Below are positions 40,198-48,601 of a stretch of DNA of 64,000 nucleotides, in pieces. The stretch is from an uncultured Clostridia bacterium (lineage in GTDB: Bacteria; Bacillota; Clostridia; TANB77; CAG-508): positions 124,001 to 188,000 of the forward strand of contig CAKMVZ010000006.1 of assembly GCA_928721915.1 (NCBI GenBank). Direction: 5' to 3'. The notes beneath the pieces are model-generated. The model was not told where the DNA came from. It ran no database searches and saw only the letters and a list, made by a program, of their open reading frames with translations. Position 1 is the first letter of the stretch. The number at the start of each line of letters is the position of its first letter. The position numbers and the translations under genes were made by a program.

Positions 40198-41079
40198 ATG
40201 CTTGACATAAATCTTAATTTATACAGGATTTTCTGTGTTGTTGCACAATCTAAGAGTTATAGTGATGCTGCAGATAAATTACATCTTTCAGTTCCTTCTA
40301 TTAGTGTAAGTATAAATAAATTAGAAAGTTTATTAGATACACCCCTTTTTTATCGTGAAAAAGACGGTGTAAAGCTTACAGAAGAAGGGCAAGAACTCTT
40401 TAAGCAAGTAAGTAAAGGACTTAATTCATTAGATTTAGGTGAAAAACTTATTTTGCAAAAAAATGATTTAGAAAATGGAGAAATTTCTATTGGTTGCCAA
40501 TCACATTTAGTTTCATTTTATTTAATGAATAAAATTGAAAAAGCAAAAAGAGATTATCCTGGTTTAAAAATTAATTTAATGAGCAATTCTGGAGCAAAGG
40601 ACATGATTTCTATGCTTGAAAATCATGATATTGATTTTATAATAGATACTGTTCCAGAGTATAATATGCAAAAAAATTTCACAATCGAAAAATTAAGCGA
40701 AATCCATAATGTTTTTATATCTAAAAATAAATTAGATATAAAAAATAAAAAAGATTTTGAAAAATTAGATTTTATTTTAAATTTTGATTATACTTTAACT
40801 CATAAAAATTTAATGGAAGTATTAGAAAAAAATAAAATAAAAATTACTCCTAAAATGCAATGTGAAATTACAGAAGTAAGAGTAGATGCTGTAAAAAGAA
40901 ATTTAGGTGTAGGATATGTTATGAAAGAGGCAGTTCAAGAAGAGATAGATAAAGGAGATTTATTTGAGGTAAATGTACCAGGAACTGAGTTTCCTATTAC
41001 TGATGTAAATCTTATATATATTAAAGACCAGTTAACAAAGGCTGATAAAAAATTTATAAAAAAATATTTAAAAAAATAA
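40198..41079 (+). CDS. LysR-family transcriptional regulator
   Basis: 293 residues from ATG 40198 (GGAGG 7 bases before; an adjacent GTG is an alternative). The N-terminal winged helix has FCVVAQSKSYSDAADKLHLSVPSISVSINKLESLLDTPLF, the LysR signature, followed by a periplasmic-binding-like effector domain. CCC-CTT at 40342 is read without a shift, the control for the CCCC break at 10980. AAA-GAC-GGT nearby is an out-of-phase CGG control. Its target is unknown. Confidence 0.9.
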   Translation: MLDINLNLYRIFCVVAQSKSYSDAADKLHLSVPSISVSINKLESLLDTPLFYREKDGVKLTEEGQELFKQVSKGLNSLDLGEKLILQKNDLENGEISIGCQSHLVSFYLMNKIEKAKRDYPGLKINLMSNSGAKDMISMLENHDIDFIIDTVPEYNMQKNFTIEKLSEIHNVFISKNKLDIKNKKDFEKLDFILNFDYTLTHKNLMEVLEKNKIKITPKMQCEITEVRVDAVKRNLGVGYVMKEAVQEEIDKGDLFEVNVPGTEFPITDVNLIYIKDQLTKADKKFIKKYLKK

Positions 41080-41091
41080 ATTTTAAAATTT

Positions 41092-41178
41092 GACAAAGTC
41101 ACTTAAAAAAGTGTACTTTGTCTTTTTTTATTAAAAAAAATATTAAAAAAATCTCCATAAACACTAGGAGATTTTTTT
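41092..41178 (+). terminator. Two consecutive intrinsic terminators
   Basis: First hairpin: GACAAAGT with ACTTTGTC, then T7 (41092-41128). Second: AAATCTCC with GGAGATTT, then T (41145-41178). Confidence 0.85.
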
Positions 41179-41645
41179 ATTTTTACAATATTATAGAATT
41201 TTTTTAATTTTTTGAATTATTTTTTATTAGATTAATAAACTTAAAATAAGTACTATATTAATAAAAAAATAATTATGGATAAGTAAATTTTAATATAGTT
41301 TAAATTAATTTACCGAGAAATTTTATAAAAAATTAAATAAAATATTTTTAAAAATCCTATAAATTTTAGGTATTTTTTTATTAGTATAAAATTTATTAAA
41401 AGTTTTTTTAAATTATTAATATTAGTTTGATTTTTGGTGAATTTTACAAAAAACGTTGATAAATGTGCATTTTATTATATATTAATTAAGCAATATATAT
41501 TGGAAACACGATATATATTGTTTAATTTTATTAAAGTCAGCTTTAAATTTTACTAATAGACAAATATTCTTAAGCGAAATATAATTTTATATGTAAATTA
41601 TGTTAACTATAGTGTTAAAAATTTTAAAAAAGGATGTGTATAAAA
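41179..41645. other. AT-rich intergenic region with inverted repeat
   Basis: No gene. It contains a possible third hairpin (AAAATCCTA and TTAGGTATT, about 41350-41385) and a strong inverted repeat, TTAAGCAATATATAT with ATATATATTGTTTAA, around 41486-41525, about 120 bases before the radical SAM gene. The latter is an operator or RNA-structure candidate. Confidence 0.55.
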
Positions 41646-42836
41646 ATGAATAGAAGGAAAGTATGTTGGAAGATTACGTCTAAGTGTAATCAAAATTGCA
41701 AGTATTGTTTTAGAGTTTTAAATTCTGAAGAATTAACATATGAGGAAAATAAAAGAATACTTATGAAATTAATAGATGAAGGAATTACAGATATTACTTG
41801 GAATGGCGGAGAGCCTTTAATGTATCCTCATTTATTTGAGTTATTAAAAGTTGCAAAAGAAAATGGTATAAAAAATAAAATAATAACTAATGGAAAATTA
41901 CTTCTTAAATTTAAAGATTCAGGATTAATTGAAAACTATGTTGATAACCTAACAGTTTCACTAGATACCGTAAATGATAAAATCAACAAAGAATTAGGCG
42001 GAGATATTAATTATTTAAAAAGCATAAAAGATATTTTTGAATTTACTAAAAATAAAGGTATTAATTTAAATATCAACACTGTTGTTAATAAGAAAAATGT
42101 AAATGAATTAAGTAATCTTGGAGAATTTTTAAATAACTATCAAATTAATACTTGGAAACTTATAGAGTTTTCACCATTTAGAGAAAAAGCAAAAATAAAT
42201 GAAGAAGAATTCAAAATAAGTAAACTTGATTTTAATAAAACTAGATTTTTAGCTAATAGTTATAAAAATATAAGACATTTTGAATATAGAACAACAGAAG
42301 AGTTAGAAAAAAATAATTTAATTATTGTACCAAATGGAGACATATTAAAAACTATAAATGGAAAAGATATAAAACTTGGAAATGTTCTTTATAATAATAT
42401 AACAAGTTTTATGGATATTTTAGAAAAGAGGAATGATAATATGAATAAAATAAGAACATTAATTGCATATGATGATAAAGAATTTAAAGAAGAGATAGTT
42501 AATTTAATTAAAAATATTGAAGATGCTGAAATAGTTGGAACTGCAGAAGATGGGGAAGAAACATATAAAAAAATTGTTTCTTTAAAACCTGAAATGGTTT
42601 TTGCTAAATTCGATTTAAAGAAAATGGACGGATTAGAAATAATAAAAAAATCTAAAGAAAATTTAAATAAAACACCTATTTTTAACATAATTTCAAATAG
42701 AAATCTAGGAGAAAACTTAGAAGAAATGGTAAAAATTGCAGGTTCTAATTTAAATGCTTTAATTCAAGAAGAAGAGCCTTTAGAAAGTAGAGTAAAAGCA
42801 ATCTATAAAGATTATATAGAATTTAAAAATCTTTAA
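41646..42836 (+). CDS. Radical SAM enzyme fused to a degenerate response-regulator receiver
   Basis: 396 residues. Residues 1-260 are a radical SAM core: CNQNCKYCF (CxxxCxxC), NGGEPLMYP, ITNGKLL, LNINTVVNKKNV, TWKLIEF and LIIVPNGDIL. Some of these blocks recall viperin-like enzymes, but they also occur in other radical SAM families. From MNKIRTLIAYDD (ATG 42442) a receiver domain follows, similar to the nearby Spo0A receiver, but the phospho-acceptor Asp is replaced (PEMVFAKFDLKKMDG against PDVVLLDVIMPNLDG, Asp to Lys). AAGAGG before 42442 could allow separate translation of the receiver. The starting ATG follows GGATGTG. Confidence 0.8.
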   Translation: MNRRKVCWKITSKCNQNCKYCFRVLNSEELTYEENKRILMKLIDEGITDITWNGGEPLMYPHLFELLKVAKENGIKNKIITNGKLLLKFKDSGLIENYVDNLTVSLDTVNDKINKELGGDINYLKSIKDIFEFTKNKGINLNINTVVNKKNVNELSNLGEFLNNYQINTWKLIEFSPFREKAKINEEEFKISKLDFNKTRFLANSYKNIRHFEYRTTEELEKNNLIIVPNGDILKTINGKDIKLGNVLYNNITSFMDILEKRNDNMNKIRTLIAYDDKEFKEEIVNLIKNIEDAEIVGTAEDGEETYKKIVSLKPEMVFAKFDLKKMDGLEIIKKSKENLNKTPIFNIISNRNLGENLEEMVKIAGSNLNALIQEEEPLESRVKAIYKDYIEFKNL

Positions 42837-42848
42837 ATTTAAGAAAAT

Positions 42849-42897
42849 AGAAAAGCTTAAAGTTATACCAAATATACTTTAAGCTTTTCTATTTTGT
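42849..42897. terminator. Bidirectional terminator
   Basis: Arms AAAAGCTTAAAGT and ACTTTAAGCTTTT between two convergent genes, with A and T tracts on both sides. Confidence 0.85.
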
Positions 42898-43604
42898 TTA
42901 TGTAAATATGCAGTTATTATTTCTAAAAAATACTTTGGTGAAATATTTCTCATTGGATCAAATAAATTTATAAAAGATGATTGTGAAATAGTTTCTCTAT
43001 AATTATTTATAGGTTTTAAAGCATTTCTAAAAGAAAATTTTACAGTTTTTTCACTTATATTAAATTTATAAGCAATAAGTTTTATGATATCATCTAAGTT
43101 GCCAAGTAAATATGGATAATAATAACATTGATGAATTGCCTCTATTAAATATTTAGTAGATGGCGAGTTTATATTAAATTTTAAATTTAATAAAAATAAT
43201 TGAAGTTTTAAATCATCTAATTCTGGAATTTGTGAGTTTAAACAAATTCCTTCTACTGCGGATTTTAAATCTTTAAACTCAACTGGTTTAAATAAAATTT
43301 TATAAATTTTTTCAGTGTTTGAAACTGTAGATATTGGTTCAGCTTTGTAAGTTGTAAGAATAATATTGCAATTTTTACTGTCTTTTTTAGTAGAAGAAAG
43401 TTTATCTATTATTTTAGCACAACTTAAATCTGAAAGTTTTGTATCCATAATAAAAGCATTAGGATTTATTTCATTATAACTATTTATAGCTTTAAGTCCA
43501 GTATCAACACTTGTAACATTTAACTTTTTATTGTTTTGAGTCAAATAGTTGCAGTAGAGATTATTTTCAGTAGAGTCACTATTAGCGACTAAAACATTAA
43601 ACAT
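42879..43604 (-). CDS. Divergent Spo0A-like response regulator
   Basis: 241 residues on the minus strand. The N-terminal receiver-like domain (MFNVLVANSDSTENN, then NPNAFIMDTKLSDLSC with an Asp in the phospho-acceptor position) is followed by a C-terminal domain, TKYLIEAIHQCYYYPYLLGNLDDIIKLIAYKFNISEKTVKFSFRNALK, in which spacing and helix pattern match the Spo0A DNA-binding domain (YLR..I...LYP.IAKKF..TPSRVERAIRHAIE). Recognition residues differ, so it probably binds other sites or acts as a modulator. A minus-strand promoter at 43698-43726 and GGGGGA before the ATG support it. Confidence 0.75.
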   Translation of the reverse strand: MFNVLVANSDSTENNLYCNYLTQNNKKLNVTSVDTGLKAINSYNEINPNAFIMDTKLSDLSCAKIIDKLSSTKKDSKNCNIILTTYKAEPISTVSNTEKIYKILFKPVEFKDLKSAVEGICLNSQIPELDDLKLQLFLLNLKFNINSPSTKYLIEAIHQCYYYPYLLGNLDDIIKLIAYKFNISEKTVKFSFRNALKPINNYRETISQSSFINLFDPMRNISPKYFLEIITAYLHKQNRKA

Positions 43605-43697
43605 AAAAATTCCCCCGATTTTTTTTTTACATCCTTTTTTTAAATCACACTTAAAAACTCGTTTAGAATTTTTATCTTTTGCAAAAATTATGTCAAC

Positions 43698-43726
43698 ATT
43701 ATAGCACCGGTTTTAAATTTTTTCAA
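43698..43726 (-). promoter_or_regulatory. Sigma-A promoter for the Spo0A-like gene
   Basis: On the minus strand TTGAAA (43721-43726), 17-base spacer, TATAAT (43698-43703). Three TTGACA-like direct repeats (about 43764-43796, + strand) lie upstream in the otherwise gene-free 43605-43998 region and could be regulator sites. Confidence 0.7.
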
Positions 43727-43998
43727 TAGAAATTTAAAAAAAATCCGTGAAAAATCAACAATTTTTGACATTTTTTTGACACAAATTGACACTTTTATTC
43801 CAAAGTTTATTAAAAGCAATATAATGCAAATGAAATTTGAAAAATAAAAATGTACATTGAAAATTAAATATTTGATTTCAAGCAATTAAGAATTCTTTTT
43901 AAAATTGGATTTACTTTTTTTATTTAACATGATAATATTATAAAGTAGACATAAATGGATTTAAAAAAGCCTTAAACTTAAGAAAGGATTAAAAATAT

Positions 43999-45255
43999 AT
44001 GAAAACTATTGTTATAGGTGGCGGACCTGCTGGAATGATTGCTGCAATTACAGCTAGTAAAAATAAAGATAAGGTTATTTTAATAGAGAAAAATAATTCA
44101 TTAGGTAAAAAGTTGCTAATTACAGGAAAGGGAAGATGTAATATAACAAATGCTGCCGATATTAGTGAATTTATAGAACATATTCCAGGAAATGGAAGGT
44201 TTTTATATAGTGTATTTAAAAATTTTACTAATAAAGATATTATTAAAATACTTGAAGAAAATGGATTAAAAGTTAAGGTTGAAAGAGGAAATAGAGTTTT
44301 TCCTATAACAGATAATGCAAAAGATGTTTTAGATTGTTTTATAAATGAATTAAAAAAGCAAGATGTAGAAATAAGATTAAATTCTGAAGTTGTAGAAATT
44401 GAAGCTAATAAGCAAAAAGAGGTAACAGGAGTTTATTTAGAAACAGGTGAGTTTTTAAAAGCAAGTAAAGTAATTTTAGCAACTGGAGGAAAAAGCTATC
44501 CTAAAACTGGCTCAAATGGAAGCGGCTATAAACTAGCTAAAAAATTAGGTCATAGTATAACTAATATAAAACCTTCTTTGGTACCATTAATAGCAGATGA
44601 AAATTTGTGTCAAAAAATGCAAGGCTTATCTTTAAAAAATGTAAAAATTAAAATAAAAGATTTGAATAAACAAAAGATTATATATGAAGATTTTGGAGAG
44701 ATGTTATTTACTCATTTTGGAGTTAGTGGACCAATTATTTTAAGTGCTTCAGCAATACTTATTAGATATAAAAATATAGAAGAGCTATTAAACTCAAATA
44801 AAATTAAGTTAATTATAGATTTAAAACCAGCACTTTCTTTTGAGGAATTAGATAATAGAATATTAAGAGATTTTGAAAAATACAAAAATAAAGATTTTAA
44901 AAATAGCTTAAATGATTTATTACCTCAAAAGATGATAGATTGCGTTATAGAACTTTCTAAAATAGATCCTAATAAAAAAGTAAATGAAATAACAAAGGAA
45001 GAAAGAAAAAATTTAAGTATTTTATTAAAAAATTTCGAAATAACTATAAAAGGCTTTAGGCCAATAGATGAAGCAATAGTTACATCAGGTGGAGTACAAA
45101 CAAAAGAAATAAATCCAAAAACTATGGAATCTAAAATTATAAAAGGATTGTTTTTTGCTGGAGAGATTATTGATGTAGATGGATATACAGGTGGATTTAA
45201 TTTACAAATTGCATATTCTACAGGGTTTACTGCTGGAGGTAATTTTTATGTTTAA
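43999..45255 (+). CDS. BaiN/HI0933-family FAD-dependent oxidoreductase
   Basis: 418 residues. The FAD-binding VIGGGPAGMIAAITASK (GxGxxG) leads, with LGKKLLITGKGRCNITN, LATGGKSYPKTGSNGSGYKLA, TSGGVQTKEINPKTMES and GLFFAGEIIDVDGYTGGFNLQIA, the diagnostic pattern of the HI0933 (YhiN/BaiN) family. Substrates are generally unknown. GGC-GGA at 44020 and AGC-GGC at 44521 are out-of-phase CGG controls. It overlaps the next gene by 8 bases. Confidence 0.9.
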   Translation: MKTIVIGGGPAGMIAAITASKNKDKVILIEKNNSLGKKLLITGKGRCNITNAADISEFIEHIPGNGRFLYSVFKNFTNKDIIKILEENGLKVKVERGNRVFPITDNAKDVLDCFINELKKQDVEIRLNSEVVEIEANKQKEVTGVYLETGEFLKASKVILATGGKSYPKTGSNGSGYKLAKKLGHSITNIKPSLVPLIADENLCQKMQGLSLKNVKIKIKDLNKQKIIYEDFGEMLFTHFGVSGPIILSASAILIRYKNIEELLNSNKIKLIIDLKPALSFEELDNRILRDFEKYKNKDFKNSLNDLLPQKMIDCVIELSKIDPNKKVNEITKEERKNLSILLKNFEITIKGFRPIDEAIVTSGGVQTKEINPKTMESKIIKGLFFAGEIIDVDGYTGGFNLQIAYSTGFTAGGNFYV

Positions 45256-45874
45256 AACTATAAAAGAAAATTCTACATCTGAAATTGTAGAAAAAAAGTC
45301 TAAGTTTATAGCTAATAGTTTTTATGTTGAATCAGTAGAAGAGGCTGAAAAGTATATAAAAGAAATTAATAAAAAATATTTTGATAGTAGGCATAACTGT
45401 TATGCTTTTAGTGTATATACTAAAAATGGAATAATTAATAGATTTAGTGATAATGGAGAACCTTCAGGCACAGCGGGTGGTCCAATGCTTAATATCATAT
45501 TATCTAAAAAGTTATCAAATGTTTTGGTAATTGTAACAAGGTATTTTGGAGGAATTTTACTAGGAACAGGTGGGTTAGTTAGAAGTTATTCAGAAGCTAC
45601 CCAAAATGTGTTATTAGAGGATAATTTTATAAATAAAGATATAGGTTTAGAAGTAAAATTCGAAGTTTCTTATTCAGATTTTGAGAAAATAAAATATTAT
45701 TTTTCTCAAAATAATATAAATATTTTAAGTTTTAATTTTGTAGAAAATGTTGAAATTATTTTTGAAATTTTAGAAAAAGATTTAAATAAAATTATAGAAA
45801 ACATACAAAATCTTAATTTTAAAATTATAAAAAATGAAGTTTTAAAAGAAAAGTATATTGAAGTAAATATTTAA
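45248..45874 (+). CDS. YigZ/IMPACT-family protein
   Basis: 208 residues from ATG 45248 (GGAGG upstream, inside the previous gene). SKFIANSFYVESVEEAEKYIKEI, HNCYAFSVY, FSDNGEPSGTAGGPMLNII and VTRYFGGILLGTGGLVRSYSEA are the IMPACT/YigZ signature. The function is possibly in translation or protease regulation. GCG-GGT at 45475 is a control CGG out of phase. Confidence 0.9.
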   Translation: MFKTIKENSTSEIVEKKSKFIANSFYVESVEEAEKYIKEINKKYFDSRHNCYAFSVYTKNGIINRFSDNGEPSGTAGGPMLNIILSKKLSNVLVIVTRYFGGILLGTGGLVRSYSEATQNVLLEDNFINKDIGLEVKFEVSYSDFEKIKYYFSQNNINILSFNFVENVEIIFEILEKDLNKIIENIQNLNFKIIKNEVLKEKYIEVNI

Positions 45875-45881
45875 AAATAAA

Positions 45882-45919
45882 AAAATCCTGTAATTTTTGA
45901 TTGCAGGAATTTTTTTGTT
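45882..45919 (+). terminator. Intrinsic terminator
   Basis: Arms AATCCTGTAA and TTGCAGGAATT (one bulge), followed by T7. Confidence 0.75.
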
Positions 45920-45926
45920 TAAAAAT

Positions 45927-45935
45927 TTTGTCGAA
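45927..45935. promoter_or_regulatory. Putative 0A box (Spo0A binding site)
   Basis: TTTGTCGAA matches the Spo0A consensus TTTGTCRAA and lies about 20 bases upstream of the spo0A -35 element, suggesting autoregulation. Confidence 0.65.
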
Positions 45936-45954
45936 ATTTTGCATTTGAAAATGC

Positions 45955-45983
45955 TTGCAAACAAGAAAACCAAATTATATAAT
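45955..45983 (+). promoter_or_regulatory. spo0A promoter
   Basis: TTGCAA at 45955-45960, 17-base spacer, TATAAT at 45978-45983. Confidence 0.7.
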
Positions 45984-46049
45984 CTAAGCAAGAAGATACA
46001 AAAAATGACTGCGAAAGAAGAAAATTTTTGGAAATGAAAGGAAGGAAAA

Positions 46050-46856
46050 ATGGATAAAGAGAAAATTAAGATTATTATTGCAGACGACAATTTAGAGTTT
46101 GCCACAACTTTTGAAAAATTTCTAAATGAGGAGGAAGATATGGAAGTAGTTGCTGTAGCTAAAGATGGCGTTGAAGCCTATGATAAAATAATAGATTTAA
46201 AACCAGATGTAGTATTATTGGATGTAATAATGCCAAATCTTGACGGAATAGGGGTATTAGAAAAATTAAATGAAGGAGATTTTATGCCAACATGTATAAT
46301 GCTTTCAGCTGTTGGTCAAGATTCAATTACTAAAAAAGCTTTAAATTTAGGGGCTAGTTATTACATAGTAAAACCTTTTGAAGTAGATTTATTGATAAAA
46401 AGAATAAGAGACTTAAAAAATAGAAATACAGGTAGAGAGTATAATTTTATAAGAAGAGAAATTAGACCAACTTATATAAACTTAGATAATACCAAAAAAG
46501 AAGATAACTTAGAAGCAATTGTTACAAATATGATTCATGAAGTTGGAGTTCCAGCTCATATAAAAGGCTATCAATATTTAAGAGATGGAATAATTATGGT
46601 AGTTCAAAATATTGATGTATTAAATCAAATAACAAAACAATTATATCCAGATTTGGCTAAAAAACATAAAACAACACCAAGTAGAGTAGAACGTGCAATT
46701 CGTCATGCAATAGAAGTTGCTTGGAATAGAGGAAGATTAGATATAATGGAAAATGTTTTTGGCTATACTGTAGATGCTAATAAAGGTAAACCAACAAATT
46801 CAGAATTTATAGCAATGATAGCTGATAAATTGCGCTTAGAATTAAAATCAGCATAA
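46050..46856 (+). CDS. spo0A: Sporulation master regulator Spo0A
   Basis: 268 residues. The receiver has IIIADDN and PDVVLLDVIMPNLDG with the phospho-acceptor Asp, then SAVGQDS and YYIVKPFE. The DNA-binding domain reads VTNMIHEVGVPAHIKGYQYLRDGI and TPSRVERAIRHAIEVAWNRG, nearly canonical. It controls entry to sporulation and marks the organism as an endospore former. An acidic pocket and all phosphorylation residues are present, unlike the two other receiver-like proteins upstream. Confidence 0.97.
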   Translation: MDKEKIKIIIADDNLEFATTFEKFLNEEEDMEVVAVAKDGVEAYDKIIDLKPDVVLLDVIMPNLDGIGVLEKLNEGDFMPTCIMLSAVGQDSITKKALNLGASYYIVKPFEVDLLIKRIRDLKNRNTGREYNFIRREIRPTYINLDNTKKEDNLEAIVTNMIHEVGVPAHIKGYQYLRDGIIMVVQNIDVLNQITKQLYPDLAKKHKTTPSRVERAIRHAIEVAWNRGRLDIMENVFGYTVDANKGKPTNSEFIAMIADKLRLELKSA

Positions 46857-46875
46857 TAGAAAATTTAATAAAACA

Positions 46876-46941
46876 ATAAAATTCCAAGATTTATTGGTTA
46901 ATATTTAAAAATATTAATCAATAAGTTTTGGAGTTTTTTTA
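46876..46941 (+). terminator. Intrinsic terminator
   Basis: Long hairpin: TTATTGGTTAATATT pairs with AATATTAATCAATAA, inside an outer AATTCCAA/TTTGGAGT pairing, then T6. Confidence 0.85.
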
Positions 46942-47066
46942 AGAAAATTAATAATTAAAAATTTTTAATGACTTATTATCATAAGTTACATCAAGATAAC
47001 ATTAAATTGTATATGGATTTTAGTTTATAATTTTTTTGAAAAAATGTAAAATTTTAATATGTCCAC

Positions 47067-47095
47067 TTGATTTTTGCAAATAAATATTATATAGT
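47067..47095 (+). promoter_or_regulatory. Promoter of small toxin 1
   Basis: TTGATT at 47067-47072, 17-base spacer, TATAGT at 47090-47095. Confidence 0.7.
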
Positions 47096-47156
47096 GTTAA
47101 ACATAGGAAATGAGAATAAGCAGATGTGGTTTGCCTCCAACAAGGAGGTGAGGCTT

Positions 47157-47279
47157 ATGGTAGAAATACAAGCATTAATTGCAACAATATACATATTATA
47201 TTATTCGTTAATTGGAGTAACTATCATAACTCTTACTTTGATAATAATATTTGTAAAATTACTTTGTAAGAGTAAATAA
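47157..47279 (+). CDS. Small hydrophobic (holin-like/type I) toxin peptide 1
   Basis: 40 residues: MVEIQALIATIYIL, a hydrophobic transmembrane stretch, then a basic tail (KLLCKSK). The leader contains GCCTCC and GGAGG-TGAGGC that can pair across AACAA, hiding the Shine-Dalgarno, a hallmark of type I toxins. An antisense-strand RNA gene converges from the right. Length and pattern resemble putative holin-like (Hol-Tox) and Fst/TxpA-like peptides. The longer ORF from 47067 covers the promoter and is not the real start. Confidence 0.75.
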   Translation: MVEIQALIATIYILYYSLIGVTIITLTLIIIFVKLLCKSK

Positions 47280-47283
47280 ACTA

Positions 47284-47375
47284 AAAAAACAGACACATCT
47301 GTAAACTCGCCAAAGTTTGATGTGTCTAAAACATTATTCCGAGGTGAACCACGTTTGTGGTTTCTCCATTTCCTA
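47284..47375 (-). ncRNA. Candidate antitoxin RNA 1
   Basis: On the minus strand a perfect promoter, TTGACA (47404-47409), 17-base spacer, TATAAT (47381-47386), is followed by an RNA of about 90 nt. It contains an AACCAC/GTGGTT hairpin and TCACCTC, which is complementary to the toxin's GAGGTGA ribosome site, and ends in a terminator with arms AGACACATC/GATGTGTCT and a T tract. Confidence 0.75.
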
Positions 47376-47461
47376 TAATTATTATATACACATTACTTAA
47401 TTTTGTCAATATTTTTTCAACTTTAAAAAATTAAAGTATTAGAAATAAAAAAATTCTTAAA

Positions 47462-47512
47462 AAAAAACATATCTTAAAATAAAAAAGTTTATTTTTTAGA
47501 TATGTCTTTAAA
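47462..47512 (-). terminator. Terminator of the ribbon-helix-helix gene
   Basis: Minus-strand arms ACATATCTAAAAAATAAA and TTATTTTAAGATATGT followed by T9. Confidence 0.8.
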
Positions 47513-47516
47513 AATT

Positions 47517-47720
47517 TTATTTGTTTTTGTAATCTTCTAGTGCTTTTTTTTCAGATTCATCTAAATTTTCTAGTGCAAATTTTAAAAGTAAGATTGTTAT
47601 TTGATTTAAAGATGTGTTTTTTATTTCTGATAAAGCTTGAAGATTTTCCACAATGTTTGCAGGAAGTCTTAATGTTTTACTGATTCCTACATGACTTTCT
47701 GGTATTTTTAATTTATCCAT
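47517..47720 (-). CDS. Small ribbon-helix-helix-like protein
   Basis: 67 residues on the minus strand. HVGISKTLRLPANIVENLQALSEIKNTSLNQITILLLKFAL has the strand-helix-helix layout of Arc/MetJ-type DNA-binding proteins, often antitoxins or plasmid regulators. No toxin partner is adjacent. GGAGGG precedes the start. Confidence 0.65.
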   Translation of the reverse strand: MDKLKIPESHVGISKTLRLPANIVENLQALSEIKNTSLNQITILLLKFALENLDESEKKALEDYKNK

Positions 47721-47908
47721 TTTTCATCCCTCCTTATTTTTTAATAAATCCCTCTATAAATATAATACAATAAAACAGCAAGAAAATCAAGATATTTTTG
47801 CAAGCAAAAAATATTAAAAAATAGTGATAAAATATTTTAAAAACGTTATAGATTTTTAGAAAAAAAGATAGTATAATGATATTATAAAAATTTTAGGAGG
47901 TAATAAAT

Positions 47909-48151
47909 ATGTCTATTGAAAAGCAAAGATTATATAACGAAATAGATACTTTACCAGAAGAACTTACAAATCAAGTAATAAGTTTTATTGAATATTTAAA
48001 AATATCATATTTAGATTCAGAAACTCCAGATGATGTAATGATAAAAAGTAAAAAAGATTTAAAAGAAAAATTAAAAAAAGGAATAGATGATATAAGTGCC
48101 AATAGAATATATTCATTGGAGGAAGTTTTTAATAAAATAGATAATATATAA
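47909..48151 (+). CDS. Antitoxin-like protein of a RelE/ParE-type module
   Basis: 80 residues, starting MSIEKQRLYNEIDTLPEELTNQVISFIEYLK, with a charged second half ending YSLEEVFNKIDNI. This pattern (DUF2281/antitoxin-like) commonly precedes RelE/ParE toxins. AGGAGG lies upstream. The gene 19 bases downstream is a truncated toxin, so the module is probably decayed. Confidence 0.65.
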   Translation: MSIEKQRLYNEIDTLPEELTNQVISFIEYLKISYLDSETPDDVMIKSKKDLKEKLKKGIDDISANRIYSLEEVFNKIDNI

Positions 48152-48170
48152 AAGATTGGAGTTTTCTTAT

Positions 48171-48263
48171 ATGAAAAAATATGTAGTTAAAGTTTCAAAA
48201 ACTGCAGAGAATGATTTAGAAAAAATTTTGAAGTATTTAAAATATGATTTGAAAGATGAATAA
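48171..48263 (+). pseudogene. Truncated RelE/ParE-type toxin
   Basis: 30 codons, MKKYVVKVSKTAENDLEKILKYLKYDLKDE, then TAA. It resembles the first third of ~90-residue RelE/ParE toxins (V-x-V/I-S-x-x-A-x-x-D-L). No continuation in another frame and no CGG at the break, so this is a genuine truncation rather than a recoding site. Confidence 0.6.
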
Positions 48264-48390
48264 TTAGTAAGTTTATATAAATTTTTATATAAAAAAATTG
48301 TAATAAAAATGACATAAAAATTCACTTGCAAAAATTAGTAAAAAAAGATACAATATGATATATAAAAATGTAAGGAGAAGAAAAACAGAG

Positions 48391-48447
48391 ATGACAAATC
48401 CAGCAAAACCTTGCGGCTGTACACACACACACACACACACACTTTAA
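48391..48447 (+). CDS. Short Cys-containing peptide with Thr-His repeat
   Basis: 18 codons, MTNPAKPCGCTHTHTHTL, with AAGGAGAAG at a good distance. The THTHTHT part is encoded by an (AC)11 dinucleotide tract (48421-48442). Slippage in units of 2 would change the frame at the C-terminus. It could be a leader or small secreted peptide. TGC-GGC contains CGG out of phase. Confidence 0.45.
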   Translation: MTNPAKPCGCTHTHTHTL

Positions 48448-48508
48448 TTTTTAATAGAATAAAAAAATCAAGCATTACATTAAAAGGTAGTGCTATTTGT
48501 CATATGAA

Positions 48509-48553
48509 AAAAGGGCATGCAAAATAGAAGGATGATTTTGCATGTCCTTTTTG
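48509..48553 (+). terminator. Intrinsic terminator
   Basis: Arms AAAAAGGGCATGCAAAAT and ATTTTGCATGTCCTTTTT with an AGAAGGATG loop, between the short peptide and the pilin-like gene. Confidence 0.9.
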
Positions 48554-48601
48554 CGCTCTTTAAGAAACTTACAAAAGAATACAAAAAAAGGGGGAAAAAT
48601 A

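Noticed and set aside
41646..42400. Antiviral viperin homologue
   Set aside because: Some blocks (NTVVNKKN, TWKLIEF) recall viperins, but the same features occur in other radical SAM enzymes and there is no nucleotide-kinase partner; left as unassigned.
48171..48263. Another recoded gene
   Set aside because: The short RelE/ParE-like ORF ends at a plain stop with no CGG and no continuation in another frame.
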